Source of the DNA: Sphingomonadales bacterium
GTDB lineage: Bacteria; Pseudomonadota; Alphaproteobacteria; Sphingomonadales; Sphingomonadaceae
Reading direction: 5' to 3'
Assembly: GCA_004292705.1 (NCBI GenBank)
Contig: RDXA01000339.1
Location: 1-23,033, forward strand
DNA: 23,033 nucleotides
In this document: positions 8,659 through 17,053 of the stretch, piece by piece
Position numbering within the stretch: the first letter of the stretch is position 1
Layout of the letters: each line of letters starts with the position of its first letter
Notes under the pieces: model-generated
The model's database searches: none
What the model saw: only the letters and a program-made list of their open reading frames with translations
What the model was told of the DNA's origin: nothing
Made by a program: the position numbers and the translations under genes

Positions 8659-8917
8659 GCCTGCTCTCGTGCTCCCTCAAGTCCCCCGCGCCGCAGCATC
8701 AGGGCAATCCCCACTGTATTAGTGATCTAAAACACGCCTTTCAAGTTCGCTTGCATGGTAGGCCGGATTGGGGGTCTGCGTCCATCACATCGAGACGGGA
8801 AGGCGGGAGGGTCCGCCTGGTACGTTCGCGGCCAAAAGCCGCCGTCGGGCTAACGTGCCCGAAACGGACATCGCCGGAGTCAGTTCGAGGCGCCGCAGAC
8901 CGAGCGGGCCAAACACC
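8659..8917. other. Intergenic gap, telA upstream region
   Basis: 259 bp between the telA start and the stop of the unassigned 734-aa gene. It should hold the telA promoter. A small hairpin, GCGGC/GCCGC around CAAAA, occurs near 8828-8842 but has no T run on either strand. I found no other convincing gene or RNA here. Confidence 0.5.
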
Positions 8918-11122
8918 TCAGTGGCGTTCGAAGGCGGCTTCCCCTGCGAGCGCGATCAGGCGGTCGAAGAAGCCCTGTTCCCAGTCATCGATGGCAGCGC
9001 CAAGCTCGCCGCGCAGGCACGCAAAATTTGTCCATTCGAGCCGGCCCGCTTCGACAAAGGGCCCCAATTGCGCGTGGATGAACTCGGCCGCCGCCTGCGG
9101 GGCACGCTGCTTGAGCGCTTTGCCCAGGCCGATCTGCTGCCAGATCGTGGTGGCCGCATCGAAGGTGTTGTAATAGTTGAACGCGTGAGCCCAAGCCACG
9201 AAGGCGATCACCTCATCGGTCCAGCCATGCGCCGCGACCATTGCTGGCATGGTCTCGCCAGCAAAGTAGTATTCATGCCCGCCGTCGATACCTTCGCCAT
9301 AGGCGATCAGGATCGGCAGGGATGCTTCGTCCATCTGGCCCAACCGAAGCACCGCCTGCGCCAGCAAGCTGCCATTCTCGCCGTCCTCCTGATAGGTGGT
9401 CGGCAGGTCCGGCCCCTTCAGTCCCGCGTATTTGGTAACCAGCGCGCGCAGCGGTGCGACGGCCCAGTCGCGATCTTCCGGCCTCAGCCCGGCAAAGAAC
9501 TCATGCTCGGGAACGAGCTTGGCGCCGACCTTGAAACGGACCTTGATCGACGAATTGTCGGCGCGCTCGAAGAACGAGGGATCCAGCAGATCGCGATAGG
9601 CGTTGATCGCCGCGATCCGTCCGGCGGGCTCGAGATTTGTGACGGGGATCGTGATCGTGCTGCGGGTCTTGCGATAGTCGTCGGCGGCTTGGCGATCGGC
9701 CTCCTCGTTGAACCAGCGCGCGGGGATGGACTGAGGGCCTGCCCATCCATCGGCATATTTCGAGATCCGCACGGGCTCGTAACGGAGCTCGGCAGCTGCC
9801 CCATCGACGGTCAGGCAGCCGCCTTCGATCTCGGGCAATGATGCGATCGCTTTCCGGGGCAGTTCGACAGCGCGCAGCTTGCGTCCGGGGACGATTTCAA
9901 GCTTCCCCGGCAGGTTGGGGAACGGCTTCATCATATGCTGCAGCCCGGCCCGTTCGAACCAGATTTGCGGCGAAACCGTCCCATCCATGCCGACGCAGAT
10001 CAGGTGCCCCAAACGGTTGAACCAGATCGCATCGTCGCCATCCCACCCCTCGACATTGTGCAAAGCATTCCGAAACAGCTCCGCGAGATTCTTGGTGACC
10101 GCTTGCCACAGTTCGTCATCGTGAGCCGCTTCGCCAAACGCTTCCCGGCCCGGAAACGCCGCTTGCGGATCGGCATCCGGCCGGTGGAGCGCGTGGCTTA
10201 TCGCCGTGTAGATGCGGTCACGCTCGGGCGCAGAAGCGGCAAGGATCGCGCGATACCGTTGATCGTAATCGGCAACGGGCGGCGATGCGCCCCGCCTACC
10301 GAACAGGCGGCCCAACGGTGACGGCGGCGGCGGGGCGGGCTTTTGCTTTTCGGCATGCATTTCCTTGGCGAGCGCGCGCAGCCCGTCGGTTTTCAGGATG
10401 TGCGTCTCGTCAGGCAGGTCTTCGGCTTTCAGCCAGGCGACAACCACGCGCCGTTCGAACCTCAGCGGGAACGCTGACCACACCTGCACTGTCAAACCGT
10501 AATATCGGCGCGGCGCTGCGCCCGGCGTCTCGCTATGCTCGACAACCGGAAAATGGGTGTGATCCAGCCTCAGCCAGTATTTCCCACTCGGACTGGCTTG
10601 AAAGAAGTCGAGGGAGACGTAGGTTTCGGGGGATTTGGGACAGGCCACCCGGCTTGTCTGGACCTCGGACGACACGCGATCTGCGTAGGTTAATTCGCTG
10701 AAGAGCCCGTCGTCAAACCGGCGAACGCCCTGTACAATCAGCGCGCCTTCCGGAGTGACCCTTCCCAGCGAGTACGGACGACAGGAAATGTTCGGAATGC
10801 GCGCAGTGATGCTTGCGCTGTTCAGATCGAAAACAACGGCATCGCCCTGCGCGGCATCATGGGGAACAATCCAGAGGCAGCTCTCGCCAGCAAAGACATG
10901 AAGCTGGTCGGGCTTTTGCAACCCGATCCTGTGGCTGGCAAAAAAGGTCCGCGTTGCCGGATCGCCGAAGCGCAGGATGCCGTCCTGCAGCAATTGCCAG
11001 AAGTGCGCTTTTTCGGGGCCGAACAGGCCGGTGCGATATCCGGCATTTACGATCCACCCTTCGGAGTCCTCGCTTGCGCGAATAACCGCCAGGTCGTTGA
11101 AACGATGTATCTGTCCCGGCAT
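8918..11122 (-). CDS. Unassigned 734-aa soluble protein
   Basis: I do not recognise this protein. There is no signal peptide or membrane helix, so it is probably cytoplasmic. Residues about 1-250 are rich in short beta-type segments with many Trp, Phe and Tyr. A Pro-rich, basic linker (around 258-280, PAPPPPSP then GRLFGRRG) follows. A mixed middle region includes NRLGHLICVGMDG, and the last 200 or so residues look helical, with GGHEYYFAGETMPAM and a Trp/Tyr-rich stretch. I prefer ATG 11122, with purine-rich GAGAG upstream, over a TTG at 11155. It stands alone between telA and the acyl-AMP ligase. Its DNA looks less GC-rich than its neighbours (58% in the 60-base row at 9961 that I counted), which may mean transfer. 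Coding status is supported by the long intact frame and natural composition; function is unknown. Confidence 0.8.
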   Translation of the reverse strand: MPGQIHRFNDLAVIRASEDSEGWIVNAGYRTGLFGPEKAHFWQLLQDGILRFGDPATRTFFASHRIGLQKPDQLHVFAGESCLWIVPHDAAQGDAVVFDLNSASITARIPNISCRPYSLGRVTPEGALIVQGVRRFDDGLFSELTYADRVSSEVQTSRVACPKSPETYVSLDFFQASPSGKYWLRLDHTHFPVVEHSETPGAAPRRYYGLTVQVWSAFPLRFERRVVVAWLKAEDLPDETHILKTDGLRALAKEMHAEKQKPAPPPPSPLGRLFGRRGASPPVADYDQRYRAILAASAPERDRIYTAISHALHRPDADPQAAFPGREAFGEAAHDDELWQAVTKNLAELFRNALHNVEGWDGDDAIWFNRLGHLICVGMDGTVSPQIWFERAGLQHMMKPFPNLPGKLEIVPGRKLRAVELPRKAIASLPEIEGGCLTVDGAAAELRYEPVRISKYADGWAGPQSIPARWFNEEADRQAADDYRKTRSTITIPVTNLEPAGRIAAINAYRDLLDPSFFERADNSSIKVRFKVGAKLVPEHEFFAGLRPEDRDWAVAPLRALVTKYAGLKGPDLPTTYQEDGENGSLLAQAVLRLGQMDEASLPILIAYGEGIDGGHEYYFAGETMPAMVAAHGWTDEVIAFVAWAHAFNYYNTFDAATTIWQQIGLGKALKQRAPQAAAEFIHAQLGPFVEAGRLEWTNFACLRGELGAAIDDWEQGFFDRLIALAGEAAFERH

Positions 11123-11341
11123 TGCGCGTCTCTCTGGGTTCCCACGTCGGGCCAAGATAGGCTGGGATGGTTAAATTTCTGACTTTGGCCTGCGGCTTGC
11201 GCGCGTTCGGACGACACGCTGCCGCTGACATATCCGGCCATCCCGTCGAGCGCTGGGGATTGGCGCGGCACCCGACTCGCTTGGCTGCTCTGGGACGCAA
11301 CCCGCGCTGCGATGACGAAGCGCAGAGCTGGGAGTGTCTGC

Positions 11342-13075
11342 TCAGGCCGCCAGCTGGATCGGCACGATCTCGCCCGCCAGATAAAGCTTCTTCGCCTTGG
11401 CGCGGCTCAGCTTGCCCGAGGACGTGCGCGGCAGGGTGCGGGGGGGGACGAGTTCGACGATGCAGCTCATGCCCGTGACCGAGCGCACCTTGTCGGCGAT
11501 CTGGTCGCGCAGTTTCACGCGTTCGTCGGGATCGGAAACCTTGCAGTGCACCAGCACCGCCGGGGCTTCCTCGCCGTTCTCCATTTCGATGGCGAAGGCG
11601 GCTATGTCGCCGTGGTTGAAGCCCGGAAGCTGCTCCACCGCCCACTCGATATCCTGCGGCCAGTGGTTCTTGCCGTTGATGATGATCATGTCCTTCGCCC
11701 GGCCAACGATGAACAGATAGCCGTTGGCGGTGTAGCCCATGTCCCCGGTGTCGAGCCAACCGTCGACGAGGCAGTCATTGGTGGCTTCCGGATTGCGGAA
11801 ATAGGAGTGCATCACGGATGGCCCCCGGCACCACACCTTGCCGATCTGGTGATCGGCGCGGGGCTTGCCGTCTTCGCCAAGGATCGCCACGTCCATGTCG
11901 GGCAGCGGCTTGCCGCAATTGACGATGGCGCGATACCGCGCCGGGCGCGAGAGATCACGCGGAGCGCCCGAGAGGCGTTCTTCCTCGACCAGTTCGACCC
12001 GGATACCCTCGCCCGGCGGCATCACCGTCACCGCCAGCACTGCCTCGGCAAGGCCATAGGACGGGGTGAAGGACGCCGCCTTGAACCCGGCAGGTGCAAA
12101 GGCGTTGACGAAGTTCTGCATCACGTCGGGGCGGATCATGTCCGCGCCATTGCCTGCGATGCGCCAGCGCGACAGGTCAAAACGTTCACCCACATGGCTC
12201 TGGCTGGAAATGCGGCGCGCGCAGATGTCGTAACCAAACGTGGGGGAATAGGAGAGCGTGTTGCCGGGGTTGCGGCTGATCATGTCGAGCCACGCCAGCG
12301 GGCGGCGGGCGAAGGCATCGGGCTTGAGGTAATCGCCCGAGACCTGATTGGCGATCAGCGACAGCAGGCAGCCGACGAGGCCCATGTCGTGATACCACGG
12401 CAGCCAGCTGACGCAGCGGTCGTTCTGGCCGAGGTTCATGGTGGTCGAATGACCGTAAAGGTTGTGCAGCAGCGCGCGGTGGGTCACCGCCACCCCTGTC
12501 GGAAAGCGGGTCGATCCGGAGGAATATTGCAGGTAGCAGATGTCGTCAGGCTTTGCTTCGGGCAGCTCGCAAGCGGGCGCGTCGTGCACGGCGAAGTCCT
12601 GCCAGCTCGATGCCGCGCAGCCCTGCCGCGTGGCTGCTGCCTCGGCCATCTCGCTGATCTCTTCGGGATAGAGCAGGAGCTTGGGATCGGAGCTCATCAG
12701 CTGGATCGCCAGCTGATCGATATAATTGTCCTTGCCGCCGAAGGTGGTGGGCAAGGGCAGCGGCACTGGCCATGCCCCGGCATAGACGCAGGCACAGAAC
12801 AGCGCGGCAAAATCGGCGCCGGTTTCCGCAATCAGCGCGACCCGGTCTTCCTTGCCGATCCCCGCTGCGATCAGCCGGCGCGCCATCACCAGCGCATCCT
12901 CGCGCATGTCGGCGTAGGGATAGACCCGCGCGAGTTCTCCACGCATATCGTGAAAATTGAGCCCCTTCAGGCTCTGCGCGGCATAGTCGATCGCTTCGTT
13001 GAAGGTTGCAAATTGCGCACGGATTCGTGGCAGGTCGCAATCATTCGGCGTCGGCGTCAAAGCGGCATCCGTCAT
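11342..13075 (-). CDS. Fatty acyl-AMP ligase (FAAL)
   Basis: 577-aa ANL-superfamily enzyme that activates a fatty acid with ATP to acyl-AMP, usually for transfer to an acyl carrier protein. The nucleotide loop is YSSGSTRFPTGV (184-195). The FAAL-type WLPWYHDMGL (224-233), YGLAEA, DGWLDTGDMG and GRAKDMIIINGKNHWPQDIE segments follow; the NHWPQDIE ending separates FAALs from acyl-CoA ligases. The catalytic Lys lies in PRTSSGKLSRAK near the C-terminus. Length is typical. FAALs usually sit beside polyketide, peptide or sphingolipid genes or an ACP; none is here, so its acceptor must be encoded elsewhere. It diverges from recX across 141 bp. Family is secure; pathway is unknown. Confidence 0.9.
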   Translation of the reverse strand: MTDAALTPTPNDCDLPRIRAQFATFNEAIDYAAQSLKGLNFHDMRGELARVYPYADMREDALVMARRLIAAGIGKEDRVALIAETGADFAALFCACVYAGAWPVPLPLPTTFGGKDNYIDQLAIQLMSSDPKLLLYPEEISEMAEAAATRQGCAASSWQDFAVHDAPACELPEAKPDDICYLQYSSGSTRFPTGVAVTHRALLHNLYGHSTTMNLGQNDRCVSWLPWYHDMGLVGCLLSLIANQVSGDYLKPDAFARRPLAWLDMISRNPGNTLSYSPTFGYDICARRISSQSHVGERFDLSRWRIAGNGADMIRPDVMQNFVNAFAPAGFKAASFTPSYGLAEAVLAVTVMPPGEGIRVELVEEERLSGAPRDLSRPARYRAIVNCGKPLPDMDVAILGEDGKPRADHQIGKVWCRGPSVMHSYFRNPEATNDCLVDGWLDTGDMGYTANGYLFIVGRAKDMIIINGKNHWPQDIEWAVEQLPGFNHGDIAAFAIEMENGEEAPAVLVHCKVSDPDERVKLRDQIADKVRSVTGMSCIVELVPPRTLPRTSSGKLSRAKAKKLYLAGEIVPIQLAA

Positions 13076-13216
13076 ATTTTCAGCGATACCCGTAAGTTGC
13101 GGCGCGTTTCATGGTGTCGTCCCGTTCGCGCTCTGGCATAACCCCGTGTCGCCGGGCATGGCCCGACACTGTTCAATATTTCGCATTGATAAGGAAAGTG
13201 GCACGAATAAGGCGAA

Positions 13217-13876
13217 ATGGTTTCACGTAAAGCGAATTCGTCATCACTCGGTAGCCAACCCGGGGCGGATGCCGGGGAGGATTCCCGGAGCAGCCGGCGG
13301 GGAAAGCCCCCGCTGGGCGAGACGCAATTGCGCGATCTGGCGCTGCATTATGCGGCCCGCTTTGCCACCACCGGGGCGCGGCTGGAGGCCTATCTTGTGC
13401 GCAAGATCAGGGAGCGCGGGCTGGCCGGGGACGCCGATGGTGGCACGCTCCAACCTGATATTCCCGCGCTCGTCGCCCGGCTGGTGGAACTGGGCTATGT
13501 CGATGATGATGCCTATGCCCGGATGCGCGCGCGAGATCTGGGGGCGCGTGGCTATGGTGCGCGGCGGGTCGAGGAGACCCTGCGCCATGCCGGGGTGGGC
13601 GAGGCGCTGCGGCAGGCGCACCGGCCGGGCGAGGCAGCAAGCCGCCGCGCGGCGGCGCTGATGGCGCAGAAACGGCGGTTAGGCCCATGGGCGCGGGAGC
13701 CCGGCGAGGGCGCCGATCCGCTCGCGGCGCGCAAGGCGCATGAAAAAGCCGTTGCAGCAATGCTGCGCGCAGGCCACCAGTATGAACACGCACGCTTCAT
13801 CCTCGCGGCCCGCAGCCTCGACGATGTCGAGCAATGGCTCGCCGAGACGGCGGACGAGGAAGGGATCGAGCAGTGA
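13217..13876 (+). CDS. recX: Regulatory protein RecX
   Basis: 219 aa. RecX binds RecA filaments and limits recombinase and SOS activity in the cytoplasm. After a disordered, charged N-terminus (about 1-30), the helical core shows ALHYAARFATTGARLEAYLVRKI and LVELGYVDDDAYARMRARDLGARGYGARRVEETLR, the typical RecX tandem three-helix pattern. The start ATG 13217 has AAGG just upstream. Its stop overlaps the start of the next gene by one base (TGATG), so the two are translationally coupled. recA is not in the window, which is common in this order. The C-terminal repeat is less conserved and includes an inserted linker. Confidence 0.85.
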   Translation: MVSRKANSSSLGSQPGADAGEDSRSSRRGKPPLGETQLRDLALHYAARFATTGARLEAYLVRKIRERGLAGDADGGTLQPDIPALVARLVELGYVDDDAYARMRARDLGARGYGARRVEETLRHAGVGEALRQAHRPGEAASRRAAALMAQKRRLGPWAREPGEGADPLAARKAHEKAVAAMLRAGHQYEHARFILAARSLDDVEQWLAETADEEGIEQ

Positions 13877-14397
13877 TGGCAAGGCATGTGCTGGCGGCAG
13901 CGGGGTTGATGCTCGGGACACTCGCAGCGTGCTCGCCCGGGCAGAGCGGCACAGCGCGCGCGCAGGCCTCCGCGCCTACCTCCGTCGCGGCACCGGCAGC
14001 GCGGCATCCGGTCTCGGGCCTCGAGGTGATCGATCTGGTGGTCGAGCGCGGCGGGCAGAAGCTCGCGTTCAAGGTCGAACTCGCCGCCTCGCCCGAAGCG
14101 CAGGCACGCGGCCTGATGTTCCGCACCGCGCTGGGCGATAACGAAGGGATGCTGTTCCCCTCCCCCGCACCGGAGCCGCGCAGCTTCTGGATGAAGAACA
14201 CGCCCTTGTCGCTCGACATCATCTTCATTGGACCGGACGGGCGGATCGCCAACATCGCCGCCGACACCGTGCCCTATTCGCTTGATTCGGTGCGCTCCAG
14301 CGGCCTCACCAGCGCGGTGCTGGAACTGCGTGCGGGCCGTGCCAAGGCGCTGGGGATCGTGCCAGGCGATCGGGTAAGCTATGATCTGCCCCGTTGA
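13876..14397 (+). CDS. DUF192 lipoprotein
   Basis: 173 aa. A lipoprotein signal (LGTLAAC, Cys at about residue 19) predicts membrane anchoring in the periplasm. The rest is a DUF192 domain: ELAASPEAQARGLMFR, GMLFPSP, FWMKNTPLSLDIIFI and VLELRAGRAKALGIVPGD follow the family pattern closely. The molecular function of DUF192 is not established. ATG 13876 overlaps the recX stop. It is followed after 44 bp by the NDUFA12 gene in the same direction. Confidence 0.88.
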   Translation: MARHVLAAAGLMLGTLAACSPGQSGTARAQASAPTSVAAPAARHPVSGLEVIDLVVERGGQKLAFKVELAASPEAQARGLMFRTALGDNEGMLFPSPAPEPRSFWMKNTPLSLDIIFIGPDGRIANIAADTVPYSLDSVRSSGLTSAVLELRAGRAKALGIVPGDRVSYDLPR

Positions 14398-14441
14398 TCT
14401 CCCCCTTGGCGCTGTGAGCGTATTCCGCTAGGCGCGCGCTC

Positions 14442-14873
14442 ATGGGAATCCTGATGAAAATCTTTACCTGGTGGGATGGTGCGACCATCGGCACCCAACT
14501 GTGGGCGCGCCGGGCCAAGGGCGAGCACGTCGGCACGGATGCGGCGGGCAACAAGTATTATCGCGCCCGGCCGCGTGCGACGGGTGTGAACACCGGCTCC
14601 TACACCAGCCGTGAAAAGCGCTGGGTGATCTACAACGGCGCCAACGACGCCAGCCGCGTGCCCAGCGAATGGCACGGCTGGCTGCACGGCACCTATGACG
14701 ATGTGCCCGAAAGCCATCTGCCCCCGGCCAAGATCTGGGAGGTCGACTACACCCCCAACGCCACCGGCACCGCGCAGGCCTATCGTCCGCAAGGCGCGCT
14801 GGAGCGGGGCGGGCAGCGCGCCCGTGCCGTGGGCGATTACGAGGCGTGGACCCCCGGCGCTGCGGATAGCTGA
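14442..14873 (+). CDS. NDUFA12 family respiratory complex I assembly/accessory protein
   Basis: 143 aa. The MKIFTWWDGATIGTQLW opening, the YY-R core, RRWVIYNG-like KRWVIYNG and PSEWHGWLHG are signatures of NDUFA12 (B17.2; PF05071), an accessory subunit of NADH:ubiquinone oxidoreductase in mitochondria and alphaproteobacteria. Presence of the subunit is itself an alphaproteobacterial marker. I kept ATG 14442 (MGILMKIF), as related proteins often start MGIL; ATG 14454 is possible. It lies next to the DUF2155 gene with an 8-bp gap, a neighbourhood common in alphaproteobacteria. Confidence 0.9.
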   Translation: MGILMKIFTWWDGATIGTQLWARRAKGEHVGTDAAGNKYYRARPRATGVNTGSYTSREKRWVIYNGANDASRVPSEWHGWLHGTYDDVPESHLPPAKIWEVDYTPNATGTAQAYRPQGALERGGQRARAVGDYEAWTPGAADS

Positions 14874-14881
14874 GGCGTTCG

Positions 14882-15469
14882 GTGAGACGTCTGGTTCTCG
14901 TCCTGCCGCTGGCGCTTTCCGCCTGCGATTTTGTTGCGCCCGCGCCCGAGACGGTCAAGGTCGCCCTTGACGAGGCCACGCCGGCCCCCACCGCCGCCGC
15001 CACCCCGGCCGCGCCCGTCAATGATTACGGCGCGACCCCGATGAACGAGCGGGTTGCCGTGCTCGGCCTGCTCAACAAGCGCAACAATGTCTCCGAAGAG
15101 CTGAAGCTCAAGCCGGGTGAGGCGCGCGAGATCGGCCCGGTGATTGTCCGCGTTTCCGCCTGCGAGCGCACCGCGCCGTGGGAATTGCCGCAGCAGACCG
15201 GTGCCTTCGTGCAGGTCGATATCCGCGAGCGTGGCGCTGCGCAGCACCGGCGCGTGTTCTCGGGCTGGCTGTTCCTCGAATCGCCCAGCCTCAACGTGGT
15301 CGAGCACCCGGTCTATGATGTCTGGATCAAGGACTGCACGATGCGTTTCCCGGGTGAGGAAGGCCCGGCCTCGCCGACTGCCGATCCCTCCGGCAAGCCA
15401 TCGCCGCGCCCCTCCGCCGCGCCTTCGGCAACGCCCGCGCCCGCGCCAAGCACCGCGCCCGCAGCATAA
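14882..15469 (+). CDS. DUF2155 lipoprotein with Pro/Ala-rich tail
   Basis: 195 aa, GTG start. A lipoprotein signal ends in LALSAC (Cys at residue 15). An Ala/Pro linker leads to the DUF2155 domain (PF09923), which runs from LKLKPGEAREIGPVIVRVSAC to the conserved HPVYDVWIKDC. Past the domain is a low-complexity Pro/Ala/Ser tail of about 35 residues. Function is unknown; it is probably a periplasmic anchored protein. The last 157 bp overlap the aat gene on the opposite strand, including the conserved YDVW part, so the tail composition is shaped by the antisense gene. Downstream of NDUFA12. Confidence 0.85.
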   Translation: MRRLVLVLPLALSACDFVAPAPETVKVALDEATPAPTAAATPAAPVNDYGATPMNERVAVLGLLNKRNNVSEELKLKPGEAREIGPVIVRVSACERTAPWELPQQTGAFVQVDIRERGAAQHRRVFSGWLFLESPSLNVVEHPVYDVWIKDCTMRFPGEEGPASPTADPSGKPSPRPSAAPSATPAPAPSTAPAA

Positions 15470-16122
15470 TCGGCCTCTGAGAACCAGCGCCACGCCATGC
15501 CGAGGCTGGCGGGCGGCTGGCCCCGCGCCCGGTCAACCAGTTGCCGGTAATCCGCCTGTGCCATCTCGTGCGCGCCCATAGAACGCAGGTGTTCGGTCAT
15601 GAACTGGCAGTCGAGCAGCGCAAAGCCCGCGCGGCGCATCAGCGCCACCAGCCAGGCCAGCGCGACCTTGCTGGCGTCGGGCACGCGGCTGAACATGCTC
15701 TCGCCGCAGAACACCCGGTCGAAGCTGACCCCGTAGAGCCCCCCGACCAGCGCGTGCTGCCCGTCTGCGTCCGCCAGCCAGCACTCCACCGAATGGGCGT
15801 GACCGGCGCGGTGGAGGCCGATGTAGGACTGAACGATGCGCTCGCTGATCCAGGTCTCGGGATGATCGGCGCGCGGTTCGGCGCAGGCGCGGATCACCTG
15901 CTCGAAGGCGCGATCGACCGTTACCGTGAAACGGTCGGCGCGCAGCACCTTGCGCAGGGATTTGGACAGGTGCAGCCGATCAAGCGGAATGATCGCCCGG
16001 TCGCGCGGCTCGACCCAGAACACCTCCTGATCCTCGCGCCGGTCCGCCATCGGAAAGATCCCGCTGCGATAGGCGAGGAGCAGGGTTTCGACCGGGATTG
16101 GAGGGCGTTGGGGCGCGTGCAT
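15313..16122 (-). CDS. aat: Leucyl/phenylalanyl-tRNA--protein transferase
   Basis: 269 aa. Aat adds Leu or Phe from aminoacyl-tRNA to proteins with N-terminal Arg or Lys, marking them for ClpAPS degradation. The hallmark YRSGIFPMADRR near the N-terminus, VFWVEPRDR, THS-type HSVECW, GGLYGVSFDRVFCGESMFSR and CQFMTEHLRSMGA match the family. The C-terminus GKRIVQSLIQTS resembles alphaproteobacterial Aat ends, which supports the full reading to TAG 15313. A Gly/Ala-rich linker (about residues 222-250) precedes it and makes the protein longer than E. coli Aat (234 aa). I chose ATG 16122 over a longer reading frame. It converges with the DUF2155 gene with 157 bp overlap. Confidence 0.92.
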   Translation of the reverse strand: MHAPQRPPIPVETLLLAYRSGIFPMADRREDQEVFWVEPRDRAIIPLDRLHLSKSLRKVLRADRFTVTVDRAFEQVIRACAEPRADHPETWISERIVQSYIGLHRAGHAHSVECWLADADGQHALVGGLYGVSFDRVFCGESMFSRVPDASKVALAWLVALMRRAGFALLDCQFMTEHLRSMGAHEMAQADYRQLVDRARGQPPASLGMAWRWFSEADYAAGAVLGAGAGVAEGAAEGRGDGLPEGSAVGEAGPSSPGKRIVQSLIQTS

Positions 16123-16168
16123 GGTTGCGCTGCACAATACAGGCACCAAGGGTCTGTGGCAAAGAGGA

Positions 16169-16196
16169 TTGCCTATCCCGGAGGCCTTCGATAAAG
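16169..16196 (+). promoter_or_regulatory. Candidate promoter of tRNA-Trp
   Basis: TTGCCT (16169-16174), a 16-base spacer and ATAAAG (16191-16196) end about 22 bp before the tRNA. A GGCCTT/AAGGCC repeat lies across the -10 part. The match is weak and rests mainly on position. Confidence 0.3.
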
Positions 16197-16217
16197 GCCT
16201 TCGCTCCAACGCGCTGC

Positions 16218-16293
16218 AGGGGTGTAGCTCAGCTGGTAGAGCATCGGTCTCCAAAACCGAGGGCCACGGGTTCGAATCCTGTCACCCCTGCCA
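16218..16293 (+). tRNA. trpT: tRNA-Trp (anticodon CCA)
   Basis: A full cloverleaf: acceptor stem AGGGGTG with CACCCCT, D arm GCTC/GAGC, anticodon stem TCGGT/ACCGA with loop CTCCAAA (CCA at 16251-16253), a five-base variable loop, T arm ACGGG/CCTGT with TTCGAAT, G discriminator and an encoded CCA end. It reads Trp codons. Its position before secE-nusG-rplK-rplA is the common bacterial order, although here a nuclease gene on the other strand lies in between. Confidence 0.97.
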
Positions 16294-16333
16294 TTCTCCG
16301 ACATTTCGACCGCAAACGGATTGCAGCGAAATC

Positions 16334-17053
16334 CTAGCGAACGATGGCGCGCCGATATCCGGCAGCCTGAGCCTGTGCTTCGGTGCAGAAATAGGCTTCC
16401 GCGCGTGTCGCATCGTAATAGGGCATTCCCGGCAGGTGATAGATCCATTCGCCCCTGCGCGAATGATTGCCTTTGATCCGGCACATGCCGCCGCTTTCGT
16501 ATTGACGCGGCGCTGCGCTCGCGCGTGCAGCGACGCGCTCGGGGCGCTGCGGCTGGCGCGGTTCGCGCAAGGCCTGCTGGCTGGCCCGAAAATCCTCGGG
16601 CATTTGGAAATCCCATTTCCAGATCCCTGCGCGCGCGGATCGGGCGCGGGTTTCGGCCGGAACATAATCATCGCCATAGCGGCGGAAAGCGGTGGCCCAG
16701 CCCGATGCGACCAGTGCATCGCCGACGTCCACGCCCGCCGTCCGGCAGCGAGCGACCGCGCGCCCATAGGCATCGGTGTCCTGCGTCACGCACGCCAGCC
16801 TGCTGCCGCCGATCAGGCCTTCAAGCGCGTCCTTCGCCATGACACCGCAGGCGACCGGCGCGCCATTGCTGTAACAGGTCTGTGAAAACTCGGGCGCATC
16901 GACTCCGAACAGCCGCACTTCGGTGCCGCCGACCTTGAGCGAATCCCCGTCGATCACCTCGACCGGGCCTTCGATGATATTCGCCGTCGCCAAGCCCGGC
17001 AGAGCCAGCGCCAGGGCCGTGGCGGAAGCGCGAAAGAAGGCAGGCTTGAGCAT
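16334..17053 (-). CDS. Secreted thermonuclease-family (SNase) protein with Cys-rich C-terminal domain
   Basis: 239 aa. A Sec signal peptide (LALALPGLATA) precedes an SNase fold: IDGDSLKVGGTEVRLFGVDAPEF, DAYGRAVARC, and GWATAFRRYGDDYVPAE carry the usual Arg/Asp/Glu active-site pattern of staphylococcal-type nucleases. A C-terminal tail has CRIKGN, WIYHLPGMPYYD and YFCTEAQAQAAGYRRA, a small domain often fused to SNases. Likely extracytoplasmic DNA/RNA hydrolysis, inferred from the fold. ATG 17053 gives a normal signal peptide; a TTG at 17083 does not. It lies convergently next to tRNA-Trp and divergently to secE. Confidence 0.85.
   Translation of the reverse strand: MLKPAFFRASATALALALPGLATANIIEGPVEVIDGDSLKVGGTEVRLFGVDAPEFSQTCYSNGAPVACGVMAKDALEGLIGGSRLACVTQDTDAYGRAVARCRTAGVDVGDALVASGWATAFRRYGDDYVPAETRARSARAGIWKWDFQMPEDFRASQQALREPRQPQRPERVAARASAAPRQYESGGMCRIKGNHSRRGEWIYHLPGMPYYDATRAEAYFCTEAQAQAAGYRRAIVR

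Noticed and set aside
6289..8730. An 813-codon open frame on the plus strand opposite the telA operon
   Set aside because: It is a shadow of three well-supported minus-strand genes and has no recognisable domain.
8828..8842. GCGGC-CAAAA-GCCGC hairpin upstream of telA
   Set aside because: Short, no T run on either strand, so not supportable as a terminator.
11312..13141. A 609-codon open frame on the plus strand opposite the acyl-AMP ligase
   Set aside because: The minus strand carries every FAAL motif; the plus frame is a GC-driven shadow.
13147..13168. A second TGTC...GACA inverted repeat between the FAAL gene and recX
   Set aside because: The spacer is 14 bases rather than 10, and the inside folds as GGGC/GCCC. 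It does not fit the PpsR spacing.
16294..16333. Possible attachment site downstream of tRNA-Trp
   Set aside because: An ATTTCG/CGAAAT repeat is present, but there is no integrase, no repeat of the tRNA 3' end and no foreign gene cluster.
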